This document shows, one piece after another, positions 37,900 to 47,211 of a stretch of 64,000 bases of DNA. Numbering within the stretch: the first letter of the stretch is position 1; each line of letters opens with the position of its first letter. Origin of the DNA: Shewanella aestuarii (GTDB taxonomy: Bacteria > Pseudomonadota > Gammaproteobacteria > Enterobacterales > Shewanellaceae); the NCBI RefSeq assembly GCF_014647215.1, contig NZ_BMOT01000003.1:267202-331201 (forward strand), written 5' to 3'. The notes beneath the pieces were generated by a model, which did not search any database, was not told where the DNA came from, and worked only from the letters and a program-made list of their open reading frames with translations. The position numbers and the translations under genes were made by a program.

Positions 37900-38481
37900 G
37901 TGAAAAAATTAACTCTACATGCCGTTGAAGCTATTGATGAATTGGCTTGGCCCGCAAACTATCAAGAATTTACACTTCGTTCACCTGCGTTACATGTTTT
38001 TACTGATTTCAAAAATATTATGCCGCTGGTTATTGAATCGAATACCAAAGCCACTGACGTTGAATTTTTAATGAAGAAAGCACATGTTCGTCTAAAGCTA
38101 GTTATAGATAAGCATGAAAAGTTTCTTGGCTTGATTAGCTTTGATTCATTAAACCATCAAGAGATTGTCAAAAAACAGGCTGATGGACATCATCGAGATA
38201 ACCTGTTAATCAGTGACTTTATGATCCCTAAATCGCAATTAAAAGCGATTGATTATGCTGATATTGTACATGCCAAAATAGGCGATATCATTGAGACATT
38301 AAAAGCTGCCGGCCAGCAGCACTGTTTGGTCGTTGATCGTGAGCATCACACTATACGCGGGGTGTTATCGGCAAACGATATCGCAAAACGCTTAAAATTA
38401 GATATCGATGTCAGCACACCCACAAGTTTTGCAAGTATATTTGAAGTTATCTCGAAAGTGACGCATTCAATAGTTGCTTAA
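37900..38481 (+). CDS. CBS domain-pair protein
   Basis: A 193-residue cytoplasmic protein made of two CBS domains: first near residues 30-80 (VEFLMKKAHVRLKLVIDKHE, KFLGLISFDSL), second near 100-170 (ISDFMIPKSQLKAIDYADIV, HCLVVDREHHTIRGVLSAND). CBS pairs bind adenosyl ligands and gate enzymes or channels; no catalytic domain is attached. The start is GTG 37900, seven bases after AAGGAT. The longer frame from 37789 would add a hydrophobic N-terminus read from AT-rich leader sequence and lacks a ribosome-binding site. Partner unknown. Confidence 0.82.
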   Translation: MKKLTLHAVEAIDELAWPANYQEFTLRSPALHVFTDFKNIMPLVIESNTKATDVEFLMKKAHVRLKLVIDKHEKFLGLISFDSLNHQEIVKKQADGHHRDNLLISDFMIPKSQLKAIDYADIVHAKIGDIIETLKAAGQQHCLVVDREHHTIRGVLSANDIAKRLKLDIDVSTPTSFASIFEVISKVTHSIVA

Positions 38482-38520
38482 TATGTGTATTTAAAAAAGT
38501 GACTTAATCTGCTGAATAAA

Positions 38521-38557
38521 AAAGCCTCGCAATCCGTCAATGGGTTGCGAGGCTTTT
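38521..38557. terminator. Bidirectional terminator between CBS and subtilase genes
   Basis: AAAGCCTCGCAATCC ... GGGTTGCGAGGCTTTT forms a 12-bp stem (38524-38535 with 38542-38553), with A and T runs at the two ends. Confidence 0.88.
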
Positions 38558-38581
38558 ACGTTAGCTATTTAGCATTTCTAA

Positions 38582-41032
38582 TTATTGAAAGCTTAATGTC
38601 CAAGTATCGATATAGCCTGTATCACGTCGTGCGTTATCAACAGCTTTTAGTAACCAAGTACCGCTAGACTCAACACCTGTAAAGTTTGCACTATAGGTTT
38701 GGTTGATATTGTCTGTACCACCACCAGAGTTGTTGTGTAATGTTACTTTTTGGCCTGTTGGGCTAATAAGTTCAACTTTTAAATCACCAATGTAAGTGTG
38801 GATAACACCTAGGTTAACTGACACTGTGCCTGAATCGCCAGTACGAGTCACATTGATTGGGCTTGTGATCCCAGTGGTGTTGTTATCAGGGATGTTGAAG
38901 TTAGTTGTATTAGTGTAACTTGCTGGACCGCCAGTATTACCACCACCAGTACTGCCTGCAGTGAAGTTAGCAACCAGATTAACACCACTAAATGCGCTAT
39001 AACCCTGAAGCATTACGTAGTAAGTACCAGATTGGATATTAGTAATAGCACATGATTCGCTGTTACCGCCTTTCCATGGACGACAATCATAGCTTGATGT
39101 AGATGGAGCTGCGCCATATTGAACATATAGATCAGCATCGCCAGTACCGCCACTCATAGTGAAGCTTAAGTCTTTCGCTCCCGCTGGTACGTCTAGTGAG
39201 AAATGAAGCTCATCGCTTTTTGCACCTGCAAGACCCGTTTTAGCCACCCCATTTACCAGCACTAAATCGCCAGTTCCAGTGCCGGTACCAGGATCAGTTG
39301 GACCATTACATGATGCATCTAAATAAGCTTTGGCAGCTGTTGCGTTAATCATGCCAAAACCTGTCTTGTTATCGCGCCCTGCGACATTCAAATCATCTGC
39401 GGTAGCATTTAATGCTGCGCGAATTTGATTTGCGGTACATTGTGGGTGGTAACTCCACACCAAGGTTGCAACGCCAGATACATGCGGTGTAGCCATCGAA
39501 GTGCCATTGTAATAGGCGTAATCTTTATTGCCTTGATTGGCAACCGTAGTGCTAGCACCTAGTTGATTGCGTAAAGCTAAACCAGTGGCTCTATCAACAG
39601 AGACTGATGGAATGGTTATATCGCTATTAGCATCGACTAAAAATGGATTTTGTAAACCTGGTAATGCGGTATTACTGTAAACAATTGCCGCTACTGCGCC
39701 AGCTGTTTTACAGGCTTTAACTGCATTGATTTCAGGATAGCCAGAACCTTGGTTTCCAACACGTTCAACTAAACATACCTTGTTGCTCATGTTGCCACAG
39801 TTAAAGCTGGTACCACTGACGGTACACTCAGCTAATACTGCAGTTGTTTGCCCATTGATAGGGTTAGCTGCATAACTAGTGCCAGAAGGTGTTAAACGAT
39901 TGTGTGGCACAACACCATTGTTAAAATACGATTGGCCATTAATTGTGATATCTGCAAGGCGTCCTTCACCAACTGTGACAGTTGATAAAATTGCTTCACC
40001 AGGACCTGAGATCTCAACTTGATCAGTATATTGTGAGAATGCTGCATGATCACGATTACTATCAACCGCAGCAACAGACATTACCGCATCATAGGATGCT
40101 GGGTAGCTGTATGTGCTATCGCCAGCATTACCCGCAGCAGCAATTAATAAGATGCCATTATTTTGATGTGCGGTCATTGCGTTGCGTTCTGTTGTGCTTG
40201 AACCGCTACCACCTAGGCTCATGGTCACTACGTTAGCGCCGTTACTCACACAGGTGTCAATGGCAGAAACGAGTGATGATGAATATCCCCAACCAGCTTC
40301 ATTAAATACTTTAACTACATGAATGTTGGCATTTTGGTTTGGCATTACACCAACTACACCTTCATTATTGGCAATGGCAGCAATTGTGCCAGCTACATGG
40401 GTACCATGGGCATTATTATTGCCTGGTTGATACCAGTTACCTGTACCTGAGTTATTCGTGCCTGTGACATTATTGCCACTTAAATCGTTGTGACTGCGGT
40501 CGTAACCTGAGTCAATAATACAAATAGTTCGGTTACCTGTTTGACTATCACTTAAAGAGGTGGCGCCAACATAAGTTTGTCCCCATGGCGTTGTTTCTGC
40601 CATGAGTTTTCTTGGTAAATCTTCTTCAACATATTCAACATCAGCACGTAAGCGAAGTGATTTTAATGATTGTTGATCTAGCTTTACCGAGTAACTGTTA
40701 CCACGAGCAATACGTTTCATTTCTTTCGCTTGAACACCGTTTAAAGCTCTAAAATGCGAAAAAATTTCATGCGAACGTGGCTGATAATCCATTGTTGAAT
40801 CAGATTGAGTCGCTTGTTGATTATCGAACTGTTGTAAATTAGATTGTGCAGCAGCATTTCTAAATTTAACAATATAGCGTTTTGGTAAAGGCGAAGCCGA
40901 ATTTAGGCTTGCAGCAGAAATACCGTTTTGTGCAGTTAAATTTAACGCTTGTGGAGCAGCATATAAACTTGATGATACAGCTAAAGCAATACCCGAGAGG
41001 CTTAATAAAACTAAAGGTCGTTTATTTTGCAT
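38582..41032 (-). CDS. Secreted subtilisin-like serine protease with PA, PPC and P domains
   Basis: An 816-residue exported protease. Signal peptide about 1-25 (VLLSLSGIALAVSSSLYAA); an inhibitor-I9-type propeptide (KRYIVKFRNAA ... YVEEDLPR) to about 140; the S8 catalytic domain with Asp174 (CIIDSGYD), His209 (AHGTHVAGT) and Ser512 (NGTSMATPH). A protease-associated insert lies between His and Ser (about 375-490, containing CGNMSNKVCLVERVG). Then a pre-peptidase C-terminal domain (LHFSLDVPAGAKDLSFTMSG, GTGDADLYVQYG) and a final P/proprotein-convertase-type domain (VSVNLGVIHTYIGDLKVELI). C-terminal domains of this kind are normally removed or aid secretion. It probably digests external protein. 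Confidence 0.95.
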   Translation of the reverse strand: MQNKRPLVLLSLSGIALAVSSSLYAAPQALNLTAQNGISAASLNSASPLPKRYIVKFRNAAAQSNLQQFDNQQATQSDSTMDYQPRSHEIFSHFRALNGVQAKEMKRIARGNSYSVKLDQQSLKSLRLRADVEYVEEDLPRKLMAETTPWGQTYVGATSLSDSQTGNRTICIIDSGYDRSHNDLSGNNVTGTNNSGTGNWYQPGNNNAHGTHVAGTIAAIANNEGVVGVMPNQNANIHVVKVFNEAGWGYSSSLVSAIDTCVSNGANVVTMSLGGSGSSTTERNAMTAHQNNGILLIAAAGNAGDSTYSYPASYDAVMSVAAVDSNRDHAAFSQYTDQVEISGPGEAILSTVTVGEGRLADITINGQSYFNNGVVPHNRLTPSGTSYAANPINGQTTAVLAECTVSGTSFNCGNMSNKVCLVERVGNQGSGYPEINAVKACKTAGAVAAIVYSNTALPGLQNPFLVDANSDITIPSVSVDRATGLALRNQLGASTTVANQGNKDYAYYNGTSMATPHVSGVATLVWSYHPQCTANQIRAALNATADDLNVAGRDNKTGFGMINATAAKAYLDASCNGPTDPGTGTGTGDLVLVNGVAKTGLAGAKSDELHFSLDVPAGAKDLSFTMSGGTGDADLYVQYGAAPSTSSYDCRPWKGGNSESCAITNIQSGTYYVMLQGYSAFSGVNLVANFTAGSTGGGNTGGPASYTNTTNFNIPDNNTTGITSPINVTRTGDSGTVSVNLGVIHTYIGDLKVELISPTGQKVTLHNNSGGGTDNINQTYSANFTGVESSGTWLLKAVDNARRDTGYIDTWTLSFQ

Positions 41033-41383
41033 GTTTATCTTCCATGTTATTGATATTATTTTTAGGTGTCAGACTCACTGAAAACTCAAGGGTGAAACAC
41101 GTCTAACTTCACGAAATGTAACATCGTAGTTACATTTGTAAATAAGGTGTTACCGCAGGCTGTTTGGTATAATATTTGTTCGCGGATGGTTTTTTTGAAT
41201 TTATATTCACATTGATTGTCTGTGTATAAGGGGGCTTTTATGATGATATGTTTATATTTGTCATTGGTTTATTAGTTTTTTTGGTTTTCTGTGTTAATTA
41301 AAATTCACTGGTTTTGACTTTTTATGCAAATCCATTGTGATGGGTATAAGCCTTTAGTCGCATATTCATAAAAGGAATAACAT
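41033..41383. other. Intergenic region between subtilase and acetyltransferase
   Basis: About 350 bp, AT-rich with long T runs; it must carry the subtilase promoter on the minus strand. No other gene or clear inverted repeat seen. Confidence 0.3.
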
Positions 41384-41881
41384 ATAATTAAATTTACAAT
41401 TAGACGGGCGGTTAGCCAAGATGCCCAAGGTGCTTTTAATATTCGCAATCAAGCGATATTAGCGCAATGTATTGAATTTTATGGTATTGATGCCATGTCT
41501 AAGTGGACTGATGGCGAGATGCCAGCGTCCTTTATAGATAAGTTGGCAAAAGACGGTTATGTGTCTGAAGTTAATATTTACCTGAACGGTAAAAAGTATC
41601 GGCAGATAATCGCCACAGGAATGATTGATTTAAGTAATGGATTTATCGATGCTATTTTTGTTAATCCGCAACACATGGGATTAGGTATGGGGAAAGAGAT
41701 GTTAGCTTATCTTGAGCGACTTGCTGTAGAGGCTGGTTTATCTTTGCTTACACTAGAGTCTACCTTAAATGCGGCTGAGTTTTACCGCAAATGTGGCTTT
41801 ATTGGAGATGAAATAAGTGTCTACCAATCGCCAAGAGGGTTTAATTTAGATTGTATTATCATGTCCAAAAAGCTGGTATAA
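41384..41881 (+). CDS. GNAT acetyltransferase lacking a canonical start codon
   Basis: The first ATG in this frame is at 41495, but the frame upstream to 41384 clearly codes for the missing start of the fold: IIKFTIRRAVSQDAQGAFNI, then RNQAILAQCIEFYGIDAMSK. AAAGGA (41371-41376) lies seven bases before ATA at 41384, where an ATG would be expected; ATT follows at 41387. So either translation starts at ATA or ATT, both rare, or the start codon is mutated, or translation begins at 41495 and gives a shortened protein. The acetyl-CoA loop is NPQHMGLGMGKEM (Q-x-x-G-x-G) and the C-terminal part is LESTLNAAEFYRKCGF. Substrate unknown. Confidence 0.65.
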   Translation: MIKFTIRRAVSQDAQGAFNIRNQAILAQCIEFYGIDAMSKWTDGEMPASFIDKLAKDGYVSEVNIYLNGKKYRQIIATGMIDLSNGFIDAIFVNPQHMGLGMGKEMLAYLERLAVEAGLSLLTLESTLNAAEFYRKCGFIGDEISVYQSPRGFNLDCIIMSKKLV

Positions 41882-41938
41882 AAATGCCTTTGTTAATATT
41901 GAACAAAGGCACTTTACTGAGTAGATAACGCAGAATGA

Positions 41939-42322
41939 TTAAGGTTTTGATCCTGCAAGGGCATCATAGCCGCCGGCATTCACTGAATGTGTAAAACCAG
42001 CTTGTGTTAAGGCCTCGTCGGCAATACCACTTCTACGTCCACTGCGACAATATAACACTACACTCGCATCATTTTTTAGACCGATCTTTTCAACGCCAGC
42101 TACAATTTGCTCGAACGGAATATTAATTGCCCCTGCAATATGACCGGCGGCAAATTCTTCAGCGGTGCGAACATCAATAATAGTGGTGCCAGCCTCTATT
42201 ATCTCCAAGGCTTGCTGTGTGGAAACATCTTTGGCAACACTCACCTGATTAAACAACATCAAGCTTGCCGCTAGAATACTGAGCAAGCTAAGTTGTTTAA
42301 TGGTACGTTTTAAAGATTTCAT
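41939..42322 (-). CDS. Periplasmic rhodanese-like protein
   Basis: A 127-residue single-domain rhodanese with a signal peptide (SLLSILAASLMLFNQVSVAK). The active-site loop is VLYCRSGRRSGIADEAL, with cysteine in CRSGRRS; preceding blocks are IIDVRTAEEFAAGHIAGAIN. Such proteins carry a persulfide or transfer sulfane sulfur. It is the last gene of a minus-strand set with DUF2892 and an RND pump, suggesting a shared operon. A link to sulfide or thiol stress is possible but not shown. Confidence 0.9.
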   Translation of the reverse strand: MKSLKRTIKQLSLLSILAASLMLFNQVSVAKDVSTQQALEIIEAGTTIIDVRTAEEFAAGHIAGAINIPFEQIVAGVEKIGLKNDASVVLYCRSGRRSGIADEALTQAGFTHSVNAGGYDALAGSKP

Positions 42323-42369
42323 AAACCGTTATATTCCTTATCATTATTTTTTTAACCAAAACTTAAGGC

Positions 42370-42582
42370 TTATTTAGCTTTGGCTATTTCAGCCTCTGAC
42401 TTTAAGCCTAGTTTTTTCATCACCATTGCAGCGGGACAAAAACCAGTAAAGGCGCTTTGAAATAGATTAGCACCAACAAACACAGTCAGCCAGATAAAAT
42501 GATGGCTAACTGTTGCCGTTAGAACTAAAGATAACAACACCATAAAACCAGCAAAAGCCATAATTGTACGTTCAATAGACAT
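42370..42582 (-). CDS. DUF2892 (YgaP-type) small membrane protein
   Basis: A 70-residue protein with two membrane helices: MSIERTIMAFAGFMVLLSLV and the segment FIWLTVFVGANLFQSAFTGF, then the conserved CPAAMVMKKLGLK. This domain occurs alone or fused to a rhodanese (as in E. coli YgaP, where the two are in one chain). Here the rhodanese gene is separate, 47 bp downstream, which supports joint function. Confidence 0.88.
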   Translation of the reverse strand: MSIERTIMAFAGFMVLLSLVLTATVSHHFIWLTVFVGANLFQSAFTGFCPAAMVMKKLGLKSEAEIAKAK

Positions 42583-42604
42583 AGTGGAGCTCCTTAATAA
42601 GAGA

Positions 42605-45600
42605 TTAAATTATTTGTCGGTTCTTCATCACTGAGAAATACAGTACAGGGATGACAAGTAGGGTTAAAATGGTTGAGATAAAAATACCGAAAATTAAGCT
42701 GATTGCTAAGCCATTAAAAATCGGGTCATCGATAATAAATAGTGCACCAATCATTGCAGCTAACGCTGTCAACATAATAGGTTTAGCGCGCACTGCGGCC
42801 GATTTAATTACTGCTTTTTCTAATGGCATACCGCTAGCCAAAAGCTGATTAATAAAGTCTACGAGTAGTATTGAGTTACGGACGATGATCCCTGCTAAGG
42901 CAATCATGCCGATCATTGAGGTCGCGGTAAATTGTGCACCTAAAATAGCATGCCCAGGCATGACACCAATAACAGTTAACGGTATGGGTGCCATGATGAC
43001 TAACGGCACAAGATAAGACTTAAACTGACCAACCACTAATAGATAGATGGCTATCATTCCAATCGCATAAGCAATACCCATATCTCGAAAGGTTTCATAG
43101 GTGATTTTCCATTCACCGTCCCAAAGTATGGCAACTTCAGATATTCCATCAGGTTGCTCAACGTAATGCTGTGCAATGGGAAATTGCTTATTGATATTGG
43201 CATCATTTAGTTGGCTGGCAATATCGAACATACCATATAAGGGACTATCGGTAGGACCTGCCATATCAGCCACAACCATGATCATTGGGATCATATTTTT
43301 ATGGACTATGGACGCATTGATATGACCTTGTTTTATGCTTGTTACTGCAGCTAGGCTGATTTGTTCACCAAGATTATTGGTCAATTTAAGATTAAGAATT
43401 TGAGCTAAATTGACCTTTTCACCTTCATTAACCTGTAAACGTATTGGCGTAGGTTGTTTGTTTGAGTCAAGATGTAAATAGCTGATATCTTTACCACCCA
43501 CAGCAGTGGAAATAGTATTGATGATTTGGCCATAGGATAAGCCTAATAAGCTTGCTTTGGAGCGATCAATACTGACTTGCCATTGCTGTTGAGATTGAGG
43601 TAAAAAGATATCTACATCTACAACATGTTCAGTTTGGTTAAAGCGCGTTTCAAGGTCTAACGCAGCTTGTTCTCTTAGTGCTGTTGTCGGACCATATACT
43701 TCCGCCACTATGGGCGACCAAACCGGTGGTCCAGGCGGTACTTCAACAACTTTTACCTTTGCGTTATAGGGCTTAGCGATATCATTGAGTGGGCCACGAA
43801 CGGCTAACGCAATGGCGTGACTATCGCGATGACGATGAGATTTATCAACAAGATTGACCTGAATGTCGCCCAGTTCCTGACTGCTACGTAAAAAATAATG
43901 GCGGACTAAACCGTTAAAGTTCATTGGTGAATGCGTTCCTGCATACCATTGTTGATGATCAATTTCTTCAACAGTAGCAAGGTATTGGCTCATTTCCTGT
44001 AACACTCTTTGTGTTTGCTCTACTGGGGTTCCTTCAGGTAAGTCAACCATCACCTGAAATTCAGATTTGTTATCAAATGGGAGCATTTTCAGTACCACCG
44101 CCTGCATTGCTGGTAAAGCAACCGCGATTAAAATCAGCCCTACAATGCCGACAGCTAAACCTTTGCGTGCTTTTCCTGCCTTATTTCCAATGAGAAATGG
44201 CGTCATTAAGTGATTGAAAAAAATACTCAACTTGTCATTTGAGTTATCGTCATTAATGGAATGAGATCCAGTGTTAGCGTTTTTACTTACATGACGATGC
44301 AATAGTTTATTTGACAGCCAAGGGGTCATCATAAAGGCAATCACTAACGATAAAAGCATTCCCATGCTGGCATTAATTGGGATTGGGCTCATATAAGGTC
44401 CCATTAGCCCTGATACAAATGCCATTGGTAAGAGGGCCGCTATCACAGTAAATGTTGCCAAAATGGTGGGGCCGCCAACTTCATCAACGGCAATAGGAAT
44501 AATCTCCAGTAAAGGTTTATTGCTTAATGCCATATGACGATGGATGTTCTCAACTACCACAATGGCATCATCGACTAAAATTCCGATGGAAAAGATAAGC
44601 GCAAATAATGAAATACGATTTAGACTAAATCCCCATGCCCAAGAAGCAAACAGAGTCATGGCCAAGGTGATAATGATGGCAATACCCACTACGGCAGATT
44701 CACGTAATCCCATGGTGAAAAACACCAATAAAACCACAGCGGAGGTAGCAAATATTAATTTAAATATTAACGTGTTGGCTTTATCTCCCGCAGTTTGTCC
44801 ATAATTACGTGAGACCGCAACTTTAACACTATCTGGGATCAATACGTTTTGGACTTCATTTATGCGGTTCAAAATTTTGTCGGCGATAACAACCGCATTT
44901 TGTCCAGCTTGTTTGCCAATAGCGATTGTCACTGCTGGATAATCACCATTTTGATCAACATGGCGTACATGCTGATTGGGAATATCACTTTTAAGGGTAA
45001 TTTCTGCAACATCAGCCAGGTAAACCGCTTTGGCTAAAGGGATAATATTATGCTGTGGTTGCGATTGAGCAGGAATGACCTTAATCAATAATGATTTTAC
45101 ATCATCAATTGAATTGATAAATTGTCCTGCACGCACTTTAATTTGTTGGTTGTTCTGTACCCATGAATTCAGCATAGAGACTTGGTTATTATCCTGTAAA
45201 CGCTGCTCTATTTGATCAACCGTAACGCCAAACGCATTCATTTTAGCGCTGTCTAATCTTATATTTAGCACCATGTCATGACGACCTTGGGTGTAAATTT
45301 CTCTGGTTCCAGGAATACGCTTTAATTCAGTTTCTAAATTGGCAGCAACATGGGTTAATTCTTCTGCGCCAGTCTCGTTTGACTTAGAATATAAGGTTAG
45401 GCTGACAATAGGGACATCGTCGATGCCCCTTGGTTTTATTAATGGCTCACCAATGCCTGCCGCTTGATTGAATTTGTCGCGGTTAGAGAACAGTTGATTG
45501 TAAATATTGACTACGGCTTCATCGCGGGGAACACCGACCTCAAAAATGGTGATGATCAATGCGCCATCAGGCTGAGAAAATGAATATAAAGTGTCAACCC

Positions 45601-45859
45601 CTTTGATTTCAGAAATAATTTGTTCGGCAGGAAGCGTCACTAAGTTTTGTACTTCACTTGGCGTTGCTCCTGGAAAAGGAATAAATACATCAGCAAACGT
45701 AACATCTATTTGTGGATCTTCTTCTTTTGGCGTAATGATTACCGCAAAAATACCCAATAATAGACCAACAAGCGCAAGAAGAGGGGTGATAGCGCTAGCC
45801 TGAAAGGTTTTTGCAATTCTGCCAGATAAACCTAATTCTGGAGAGTGTGAGTTATTCAT
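42605..45859 (-). CDS. RND-family efflux transporter permease
   Basis: A 1084-residue inner-membrane pump. The first membrane segment (ITPLLALVGLLLGIFAVIIT) is followed by a large periplasmic loop, the typical central cluster of helices (LRESAVVGIAIIITLAMTLF; ILVDDAIVVVENIHRHMALS, carrying the proton-relay DD), a second periplasmic loop and a C-terminal set ending ILTLLVIPVLYFSVMK. It uses proton flow to export substrates. The sequence looks like the HAE/acriflavin-resistance group, but substrate cannot be told. Encoded 15 bp downstream of its adaptor; no outer-membrane channel gene is adjacent. Confidence 0.95.
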   Translation of the reverse strand: MNNSHSPELGLSGRIAKTFQASAITPLLALVGLLLGIFAVIITPKEEDPQIDVTFADVFIPFPGATPSEVQNLVTLPAEQIISEIKGVDTLYSFSQPDGALIITIFEVGVPRDEAVVNIYNQLFSNRDKFNQAAGIGEPLIKPRGIDDVPIVSLTLYSKSNETGAEELTHVAANLETELKRIPGTREIYTQGRHDMVLNIRLDSAKMNAFGVTVDQIEQRLQDNNQVSMLNSWVQNNQQIKVRAGQFINSIDDVKSLLIKVIPAQSQPQHNIIPLAKAVYLADVAEITLKSDIPNQHVRHVDQNGDYPAVTIAIGKQAGQNAVVIADKILNRINEVQNVLIPDSVKVAVSRNYGQTAGDKANTLIFKLIFATSAVVLLVFFTMGLRESAVVGIAIIITLAMTLFASWAWGFSLNRISLFALIFSIGILVDDAIVVVENIHRHMALSNKPLLEIIPIAVDEVGGPTILATFTVIAALLPMAFVSGLMGPYMSPIPINASMGMLLSLVIAFMMTPWLSNKLLHRHVSKNANTGSHSINDDNSNDKLSIFFNHLMTPFLIGNKAGKARKGLAVGIVGLILIAVALPAMQAVVLKMLPFDNKSEFQVMVDLPEGTPVEQTQRVLQEMSQYLATVEEIDHQQWYAGTHSPMNFNGLVRHYFLRSSQELGDIQVNLVDKSHRHRDSHAIALAVRGPLNDIAKPYNAKVKVVEVPPGPPVWSPIVAEVYGPTTALREQAALDLETRFNQTEHVVDVDIFLPQSQQQWQVSIDRSKASLLGLSYGQIINTISTAVGGKDISYLHLDSNKQPTPIRLQVNEGEKVNLAQILNLKLTNNLGEQISLAAVTSIKQGHINASIVHKNMIPMIMVVADMAGPTDSPLYGMFDIASQLNDANINKQFPIAQHYVEQPDGISEVAILWDGEWKITYETFRDMGIAYAIGMIAIYLLVVGQFKSYLVPLVIMAPIPLTVIGVMPGHAILGAQFTATSMIGMIALAGIIVRNSILLVDFINQLLASGMPLEKAVIKSAAVRAKPIMLTALAAMIGALFIIDDPIFNGLAISLIFGIFISTILTLLVIPVLYFSVMKNRQII

Positions 45860-45874
45860 CTTACTGCTCTCCTA

Positions 45875-46951
45875 TTATTTTGAGTTGCCAGTTTGAGTCT
45901 GATTAAGGAGCAACACATAATTGGCTGCATCATTGACTATATTGTCGCCATCCATAACCCCTGATAACACCTCGACTTGAGTTATTGCACCTGAAGTAAT
46001 GTGTTTACCTAAACGCACTTGAGTTTGCAGGTACTTGTCACCTTGCTTACGATAAACCGCTGTCAGCTCGCCGACTTGAAAAATAGCCGATTTAGGCAGA
46101 TAAATTGCATCAACCTTAGCCAAAGGAAGTGCGGCTTTAAGCCACTGACCGGCTTGTAATGTTTGTTGCTGATTATCCAGTTGCACACGCACTTCAATAC
46201 TTTGATCGGCTTGGGTGCTGAAATTGAATTTATTAATGGCATCACTTTGGTACGTAGAGACATCATCGGACAAAGTAATACTGGTAAGGCTGGCCAACTG
46301 TTGACGATATTGTTGCGGTACATAAAATACGGCGCGTAATTTATCAGTGTCATAGCCTGATAATAAGGCTTGTCCATAACTGATGGTTTCACCTTGCTCA
46401 ACCCATTTCCCCGTAACCCTGCCGGTAAATGGCGCACTCACAATAGTGTAATTGACATTTTCTTTTGCGCTGATGAGTTTTGCTTTAGCTGCGCTGACAG
46501 CCTGTTTACTTGATTTTGCGTAAGAGGTTGCCTCGTCCATAGCACCTTTAGATATCGCCCCTTGGGGGAATAAGGCTTTATAGCGTTCAAATTGGGCTTG
46601 AGCTTCGATGTTTTGAGCTTGTGCTTTAGCCAGTTCGGCTTCCGCGCCCGCAAGCCCCGCGCCTTGTTCCTTGCTGGTGATCTCTAGCAAAGGGGCACCT
46701 TCTGGCACCATATCATTTACATCATAATGAATGGCTAATACCCGGCCTGAAGTTTGAGCTGCAACTGTTGCCGACTTTATCGGCTCAACTTTGGCGTCAA
46801 GCTGCAAGTACAGTGTTTGAGAACTGCTTTTCGCGGTTATCAACTCAAGGGGAATATTGGCTGCTACCGAAAAACCGGATACTAAATAGGTGGTTAATAG
46901 AATGATTTTGGGGCTCAATGAGGCCAGAACAAATTGACGAGTCGGATACAT
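45875..46951 (-). CDS. RND efflux periplasmic adaptor
   Basis: A 358-residue membrane-fusion protein. N-terminal signal or anchor (FVLASLSPKIILLTTYLVSG); biotinyl-lipoyl halves (VEPIKSATVAAQTSGRVLAI; NYTIVSAPFTGRVTGKWVEQ) around an alpha-hairpin (GAGLAGAEAELAKAQAQNIE ... KQAVSAAKAKLISAKENVN); then beta-barrel and membrane-proximal domains (VYLPKSAIF-type, LPKSAIFQVGELTAVYRKQG). It bridges the permease to an outer-membrane channel. ATG 46951 was chosen over ATG 46975 because AGGTG is six bases before it. First gene of the cluster. Confidence 0.93.
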   Translation of the reverse strand: MYPTRQFVLASLSPKIILLTTYLVSGFSVAANIPLELITAKSSSQTLYLQLDAKVEPIKSATVAAQTSGRVLAIHYDVNDMVPEGAPLLEITSKEQGAGLAGAEAELAKAQAQNIEAQAQFERYKALFPQGAISKGAMDEATSYAKSSKQAVSAAKAKLISAKENVNYTIVSAPFTGRVTGKWVEQGETISYGQALLSGYDTDKLRAVFYVPQQYRQQLASLTSITLSDDVSTYQSDAINKFNFSTQADQSIEVRVQLDNQQQTLQAGQWLKAALPLAKVDAIYLPKSAIFQVGELTAVYRKQGDKYLQTQVRLGKHITSGAITQVEVLSGVMDGDNIVNDAANYVLLLNQTQTGNSK

Positions 46952-47147
46952 ATAATACACCTGTATAAAGTTCATAAGAAAATTCTAATGGATGTGGGTG
47001 TAAACTGCAATCAATTCATTAGAAAAATATAATGTATTTGAGCTTTTAACGTGAATATAAAGTAAGAAAAGGCGATTTAAGAGTATAAGTTTTATCCACA
47101 AAAGTGAAATTTTCTTTTGATCACAATAGGTTTATTTAGACGGACAC

Positions 47148-47177
47148 AAAAAAGCCATGCTATGAAAAGCATGGCTT
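47148..47177 (-). terminator. Terminator of the fadL-like gene
   Basis: On the minus strand AAGCCATGCT-TTTCAT-AGCATGGCTT is a 10-bp stem ending in TTTTTT, 35 bp after the FadL stop codon. Confidence 0.87.
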
Positions 47178-47211
47178 GATTAAGGGATCATTACACTATT
47201 GAAACAATCTA

